Part shown: one piece after another, positions 13,274 through 16,275 of the stretch
Layout of the letters: the number at the start of each line of letters is the position of its first letter
Numbering within the stretch: position 1 is the first letter of the stretch
NCBI GenBank assembly: GCA_946481135.1
Contig: CAMLMQ010000048.1
Location: 1-16,275, forward strand
Length of the DNA: 16,275 bases
Reading direction: 5' to 3'
DNA from: an uncultured Microbacteriaceae bacterium
Lineage (GTDB): Bacteria > Actinomycetota > Actinomycetes > Actinomycetales > Microbacteriaceae
Program-made: the position numbers and the translations under genes
Notes under the pieces: generated by a model
What the model saw: only the letters and a program-made list of their open reading frames with translations
Databases searched by the model: none
Told to the model about the DNA's origin: nothing

Positions 13274-14247
13274 CGGCGTCCGCCCTGCTTCTTCGATCGG
13301 TTCTTGCCCACCGGCTGCTGCCGCTGGGTCTTCTTCGGCTCCTCGACCTCGGTCGCGGCATCCTGGGCCTCGTCGGTGATCCCCTTGCGCTGACGGCGCT
13401 TCGCCAGCCGCGCCTCACGGGCCAGTGCCGCCTCGCTGCCCGGGGTCGGCATGTTCCGGATGACGATGAACTGCTGCACCATCGTCCAGGCGTTCGAGAC
13501 GAGCCAGTAGAACATGACGCCGATCGGGAACGCGAAACCCGAGAACGCGAACACCAGCGGAAGGATGTAGAGCAGGATCCGCTGCTGCCGGTACATCGGC
13601 GACGCCTTCATCTCCGGCGACTGGTTCTTCGACATGATCTGCAGCTGCGTGATGAACTGCGACGCGGTCATCAGGATCACCATGACGACTGCGATCACGA
13701 TGACGACGACCTGCACCGGGTCCTGCGAGGCGGCGGTCTGGATCGAGTCGTGCAGCGGCGCGACGCCGAACAGGGATGCCGATCCGAACTCGTTCGCGAG
13801 ATCGGGGGTCAGCAGCCCGACGCCCGCCCGGCTGTTGTTCGCCTCGTTGAGCACCGTGAAGAGACCGAAGAAGATCGGCATCTGGATGAGCAACGGCAGA
13901 CACGAGGCGAAGGGGTTGGTGCCGGCCTTCTGGTAGAGCGCCATGGTCTCGCGCTGCATCGCCTCGCGCGAGAACTGGTCGCGCTTGCCGCGGTACTTGT
14001 CCTGGATCTTCTTGAGCTGCGGGGCGACCTCCAGCATCTTGCGCTGGCTCTTGATCTGCCGCACGAAGATCGGGATGAGCGCCGCGCGCACGACGAGCAC
14101 GAGACCGACGATCGAGAGCACCCAGGTCAGACCCGCGCCGGAGTCGAGTCCGAGGTTGGTGAGCACCCAGTGGAAGCCGACGAGGATCGCCTCGATGACC
14201 CACTTGATTGGCCACAGGAGTGTGTTGAAGAAGCCGAAGATGTCCAC
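13270..14247 (-). CDS. yidC: Membrane protein insertase YidC (Oxa1 family)
   Basis: A 325-residue insertase that inserts membrane proteins alone or with SecYEG. The Gram-positive layout is visible: helix 1 near the N-terminus (FNTLLWPIKWVIEAILVGFH), a helix at about 40-62 with the groove arginine R54 (VVRAALIPIFVRQ), a charged cytoplasmic coiled-coil loop (about 64-105), NPFASCLPLLIQMPIFFGLF (111-130) and three further membrane segments, then a basic tail rich in Lys, Arg and Gln that probably contacts ribosomes. There is no lipobox cysteine, unlike many Firmicutes YidC. The GTG start has only a weak ribosome binding site (AAAGG about 12 nt away). It lies 9 nt after yidD and overlaps khpB. 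Confidence 0.96.
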   Translation of the reverse strand: MDIFGFFNTLLWPIKWVIEAILVGFHWVLTNLGLDSGAGLTWVLSIVGLVLVVRAALIPIFVRQIKSQRKMLEVAPQLKKIQDKYRGKRDQFSREAMQRETMALYQKAGTNPFASCLPLLIQMPIFFGLFTVLNEANNSRAGVGLLTPDLANEFGSASLFGVAPLHDSIQTAASQDPVQVVVIVIAVVMVILMTASQFITQLQIMSKNQSPEMKASPMYRQQRILLYILPLVFAFSGFAFPIGVMFYWLVSNAWTMVQQFIVIRNMPTPGSEAALAREARLAKRRQRKGITDEAQDAATEVEEPKKTQRQQPVGKNRSKKQGGRR

Positions 14248-14256
14248 GGGTGTGAG

Positions 14257-14565
14257 TCAGACCTTTCCGTAGCCCGTCGGGATGACGAAGCCGAAGTCGG
14301 TGATGCGGTAGCGGGGGACGCGGCGGGCGGGGACGTCGTCGATGCCGCCCTTCGCCCAGGGATGGCAGCGTGCGATGCGCCACGCGCCGAGCGCGACGCC
14401 CTTGATCACTCCGTGCTGTTGGATCGCGCCGAGCGCGTAGCCGGAGCAGCTCGGGTAGTAGCGGCAGACCTGCCCGTAGAGCGGAGAGATCGCCGCACGA
14501 TAGCCGCGCAGGACGAGCACGCAGGCGTTGCGGGGCAGGAGCCAGAGGAAGGTGAGCGCGCGCAT
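14257..14565 (-). CDS. yidD: Membrane protein insertion efficiency factor YidD
   Basis: A 102-residue small protein of the YidD (DUF37, hemolytic) family, thought to sit at the inner membrane and help YidC insert proteins. The signature is complete: amphipathic N-terminus, RGYRAAISPLYGQVCRYYPS with C34, then CSGYALGAIQQHG with C40, and WRIARCHPW with C67 followed by GGIDDVP. The ATG shares one base with the rnpA stop (TGATG), and yidC follows 9 nt downstream. This rpmH-rnpA-yidD-yidC order is ancient and widespread, which adds confidence. Confidence 0.96.
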   Translation of the reverse strand: MRALTFLWLLPRNACVLVLRGYRAAISPLYGQVCRYYPSCSGYALGAIQQHGVIKGVALGAWRIARCHPWAKGGIDDVPARRVPRYRITDFGFVIPTGYGKV

Positions 14566-14915
14566 CAGCGAGGAGCTCCCGGTCGCTGCGCGGTGTCGAG
14601 CACGGCGTGCATGTCGGCGGAGAGACTATCCCAGGAGCCTTGGGCCTCTCCGGGGAGGACGCGGATGACGACATCCTCTCCGCGGTGTCCCGCATCGACG
14701 AGCTCACGACCGAGAGCGCGCAGACGCCGCCGGACGCGGTTGCGGTCGACGGCGTTCCCGACCGCCTTCGACACGATGACCCCGAAACGCGCGGGCGCTT
14801 CGGGGTCGGTGGCGAGCCGGTGGTAGACCGCCGTCGGCGTCGCGACACGACGCCCCCGACGCACCGCGGCTCGGAAGTCCGCAGGGAGGACCACCCGGTT
14901 CGCCCTGGCGAGCAC
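14565..14915 (-). CDS. rnpA: Ribonuclease P protein component
   Basis: A 116-residue basic protein that joins the RNase P RNA to mature tRNA 5' ends. The family signature is RNRVRRRLR (residues 58-66), preceded by FGVIVSKAVGNAVD. The N-terminal LARANRVVLPADFRAAVRRG matches the first helix and substrate-binding cleft. The GTG start lies only 5 nt after the rpmH stop and has no clear ribosome binding site, so translation probably depends on rpmH. The RNA partner (rnpB) is not in the window. Confidence 0.95.
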   Translation of the reverse strand: MLARANRVVLPADFRAAVRRGRRVATPTAVYHRLATDPEAPARFGVIVSKAVGNAVDRNRVRRRLRALGRELVDAGHRGEDVVIRVLPGEAQGSWDSLSADMHAVLDTAQRPGAPR

Positions 14916-14920
14916 GGGTG

Positions 14921-15058
14921 CTACGCGGAGAGCTCGGTGCGCCCCTTGCGACGGCGGGCGGCCAGGATGGCGCGGCCGGCACGCGTGCGCATGCGGAGGC
15001 GGAAGCCGTGCACCTTGGCGCGGCGCCGGTTGTTCGGCTGGAAGGTTCGCTTGCTCAT
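14921..15058 (-). CDS. rpmH: 50S ribosomal protein bL34
   Basis: A 45-residue, very basic large-subunit protein. Nearly the whole sequence is the family consensus: [19 protein letters not shown] then [20 protein letters not shown]. The ATG at 15058 has GGAGAC 6 nt upstream; the frame is open further upstream to 15274, but that part covers the promoter and is not coding. It is the first gene of the rpmH-rnpA-yidD-yidC-khpB cluster and has the clearest promoter in the window. Confidence 0.97.
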   Translation of the reverse strand: MSKRTFQPNNRRRAKVHGFRLRMRTRAGRAILAARRRKGRTELSA

Positions 15059-15140
15059 GATTGTCTCCACGCCCGGCGGCCGCGCGGAACGGAGGCCGGG
15101 AAGATCAGATAGTCGCGCGCAGCGGCGCGTGAACTGATTA

Positions 15141-15169
15141 AAGATACGGTCGCCGCGCGATTCGGTCAA
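15141..15169 (-). promoter_or_regulatory. rpmH operon promoter (-35 and -10)
   Basis: On the minus strand TTGACC (15164-15169) is followed after exactly 17 nt by TATCTT (15141-15146). Both hexamers fit the housekeeping sigma consensus, and the spacing is ideal. The predicted leader before rpmH is about 75 nt. Confidence 0.85.
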
Positions 15170-15218
15170 ACGGCTGATCCATGACCACCCTCGCGAGCTA
15201 TCCCCAGTCACACGCAGG

Positions 15219-15249
15219 TTGACCTCTCCACACCTGTGAGAACTAAGGT
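15219..15249 (+). promoter_or_regulatory. dnaA promoter (-35 and -10)
   Basis: TTGACC (15219-15224) and TAAGGT (15244-15249) are separated by 19 nt, longer than optimal but workable. The predicted mRNA start is near 15256, giving a leader of about 100 nt that contains the DnaA-box-like sites. It points away from the rpmH promoter. Confidence 0.6.
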
Positions 15250-15291
15250 GAACTGCCGTCCCTCCTCCCCGCAACGCGAGGGACCGATCCC

Positions 15292-15332
15292 CTGTCCACA
15301 GGAATCAGGCCCGTGGATAACCCTGTGCACAA
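15292..15332. promoter_or_regulatory. DnaA-box-like cluster upstream of dnaA
   Basis: Three 9-mers resemble DnaA boxes: CTGTCCACA at 15292-15300 (one base off TTGTCCACA), TTATCCACG on the minus strand at 15312-15320 (one base off TTATCCACA) and TTGTGCACA on the minus strand at 15324-15332. Weaker candidates are CTCTCCACA at 15224-15232 and CTATCCCCA at 15198-15206. They lie in the dnaA leader, suggesting autoregulation or part of an origin. The main actinobacterial oriC is normally between dnaA and dnaN, beyond this window. Confidence 0.65.
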
Positions 15333-15359
15333 CCGATCCCGCGTTCCAGGATGAAGAGC

Positions 15360-16275
15360 ATGACCGACACCGATCCCACCCGCGACCTGTGGGCCGCCGT
15401 GCTCGGTCAACTCGCCGCCGACGAGCGCATCACCCCGCAGTTGCACGGGTTCGTGAACCTGGTCGAGCCCAAGGGCGTGCTCGCGGGTGTGCTCTACCTC
15501 GAGGTTCCGAACGAGCTCACCCGCGGCATGCTCGAGCAGCGGATCCGCGTGCCGCTCATCGAGGCGATCACGGGCGCGGCCGAAGACGTCACGAACTTCG
15601 CGATCGTCGTGAACCCCGAGATGCAGGCCGCGACCCTGACGACCGTCCCCGACCTCGGCGCCGATGCGGCATCCTCTCTCGACGCGCCGCCGAGCCCGCC
15701 CGACGTCACCGCGCGTCGCAGCGACTCGCGTCTGAACCCCAAGTACAACTTCGACAACTTCGTCATCGGCGGATCCAACCGCTTCGCGCACGCCGCGGCC
15801 GTCGCGGTCGCGGAAGCACCGGCCAAGGCCTACAACCCGCTCTTCATCTACGGCGACTCGGGCCTCGGCAAGACCCACCTCCTCCACGCGATCGGGCACT
15901 ACGCCGAGAACCTCTACTCGGGTATCCGCGTGCGCTACGTGTCGAGCGAGGAGTTCACGAACGACTTCATCAACGCGATCCAGAACAACCGTTCGGCCGC
16001 GTTCCAGTCGCGTTATCGCGAAGTCGACATCCTGCTGATCGACGACATCCAGTTCCTGCAGCGCGCCGTCGAGACCCAGGAAGCCTTCTTCCACACCTTC
16101 AACACACTGCACGACCACAGCAAGCAGGTCGTCATCACGAGCGACGTCGCTCCCAAGTTCCTCACGGGCTTCGAAGACCGGATGCGGTCGCGCTTCGAGT
16201 GGGGTCTGATCACCGACGTCCAGGCGCCCGACCTCGAGACCCGCATCGCGATCCTCCGCAAGAAGGCGCAGAGCG
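15360..16275 (+). CDS. dnaA: Chromosomal replication initiator protein DnaA (C-terminus beyond window)
   Basis: 305 codons are visible with no stop. DnaA binds DnaA boxes, opens oriC and loads helicase. Domain I covers about residues 1-90 ([20 protein letters not shown]); the linker is short; domain III begins at [20 protein letters not shown]. Walker A is GDSGLGKTH (165-173, K171), and Walker B is [11 protein letters not shown] (D228-D229). Sensor I (VVITSD) and the arginine-finger block [20 protein letters not shown] follow. The rest of the AAA+ lid and the DNA-binding domain IV are missing only because the window ends. ATG 15360 is preferred over the in-frame ATG 15351 because AGGA lies 8 nt before it. 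Confidence 0.97.
   Translation, partial: MTDTDPTRDLWAAVLGQLAADERITPQLHGFVNLVEPKGVLAGVLYLEVPNELTRGMLEQRIRVPLIEAITGAAEDVTNFAIVVNPEMQAATLTTVPDLGADAASSLDAPPSPPDVTARRSDSRLNPKYNFDNFVIGGSNRFAHAAAVAVAEAPAKAYNPLFIYGDSGLGKTHLLHAIGHYAENLYSGIRVRYVSSEEFTNDFINAIQNNRSAAFQSRYREVDILLIDDIQFLQRAVETQEAFFHTFNTLHDHSKQVVITSDVAPKFLTGFEDRMRSRFEWGLITDVQAPDLETRIAILRKKAQS

Larger units (their letters stand above)
15059..15359. other. rpmH-dnaA intergenic regulatory region
   Basis: A 301-nt non-coding gap between divergent rpmH and dnaA. It holds the rpmH leader and promoter, the oppositely directed dnaA promoter and the DnaA-box-like sites described separately. No AT-rich unwinding element stands out. Open frames crossing it are overlaps of real genes in other frames. 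Confidence 0.8.

Noticed and set aside
15059..15274. Upstream extension of the L34 frame to 117 residues.
   Set aside because: The L34 family starts at SKRTF; the extension runs over a near-perfect promoter.

Overview
This is a high-GC chromosomal window of actinobacterial character that ends inside dnaA. The protein sequences and the gene order fit the family Microbacteriaceae best; the genus cannot be settled from sequence alone. Almost every base is explained by core genes. There are no tRNA or rRNA genes, CRISPR arrays, insertion sequences or prophage genes.

Layout. (1) Positions 1-1292, minus strand: the rpsF-ssb-rpsR-rplI operon, with rplI cut off by the window edge. (2) 1398-2862, minus: a CCA-adding tRNA nucleotidyltransferase whose stop codon lies in a 22-bp tandem duplication. 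(3) 2961-6208, plus, divergent from cca: a secreted, membrane-anchored DUF6049-type protein whose end overlaps a MurJ-family lipid II flippase gene. (4) 6280-7670, plus: trxB and trxA, closed by a hairpin terminator. (5) 7748-10005, plus: a PLP-dependent aminotransferase, probably on a leaderless mRNA, overlapping a D-Ala-D-Ala ligase family gene. (6) A 78-bp inverted-repeat element at the convergent junction. (7) 10110-15058, minus: parB-parA, rsmG, khpB/jag, yidC, yidD, rnpA and rpmH, with three parS sites around rsmG. (8) 15059-15359: a regulatory region with back-to-back rpmH and dnaA promoters and DnaA-box-like 9-mers. (9) 15360 onward, plus: dnaA, cut off by the window end.

The genes serve replication start (DnaA), origin segregation (ParA, ParB, parS), ribosome and tRNA maturation (L34, L9, S6, S18, RnpA, RsmG, CCA enzyme), membrane protein insertion (YidC, YidD), cell-wall precursor synthesis and export (Ddl, MurJ) and thiol redox balance (TrxB, TrxA). 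The order matches the mycobacterial pcnA-to-dnaA region, but the mutT4, sigM and cwlM genes found there in M. tuberculosis are absent, and the aminotransferase-ddl pair sits in the cwlM position.

I found no clearly new biological system. The items most worth a second look are the parS cluster with a hairpin between two perfect sites, the aminotransferase-ddl module, the KhpB/Jag protein that has lost its KH GXXG loop, and the MurJ homologue that lacks several charged residues important in the E. coli protein.
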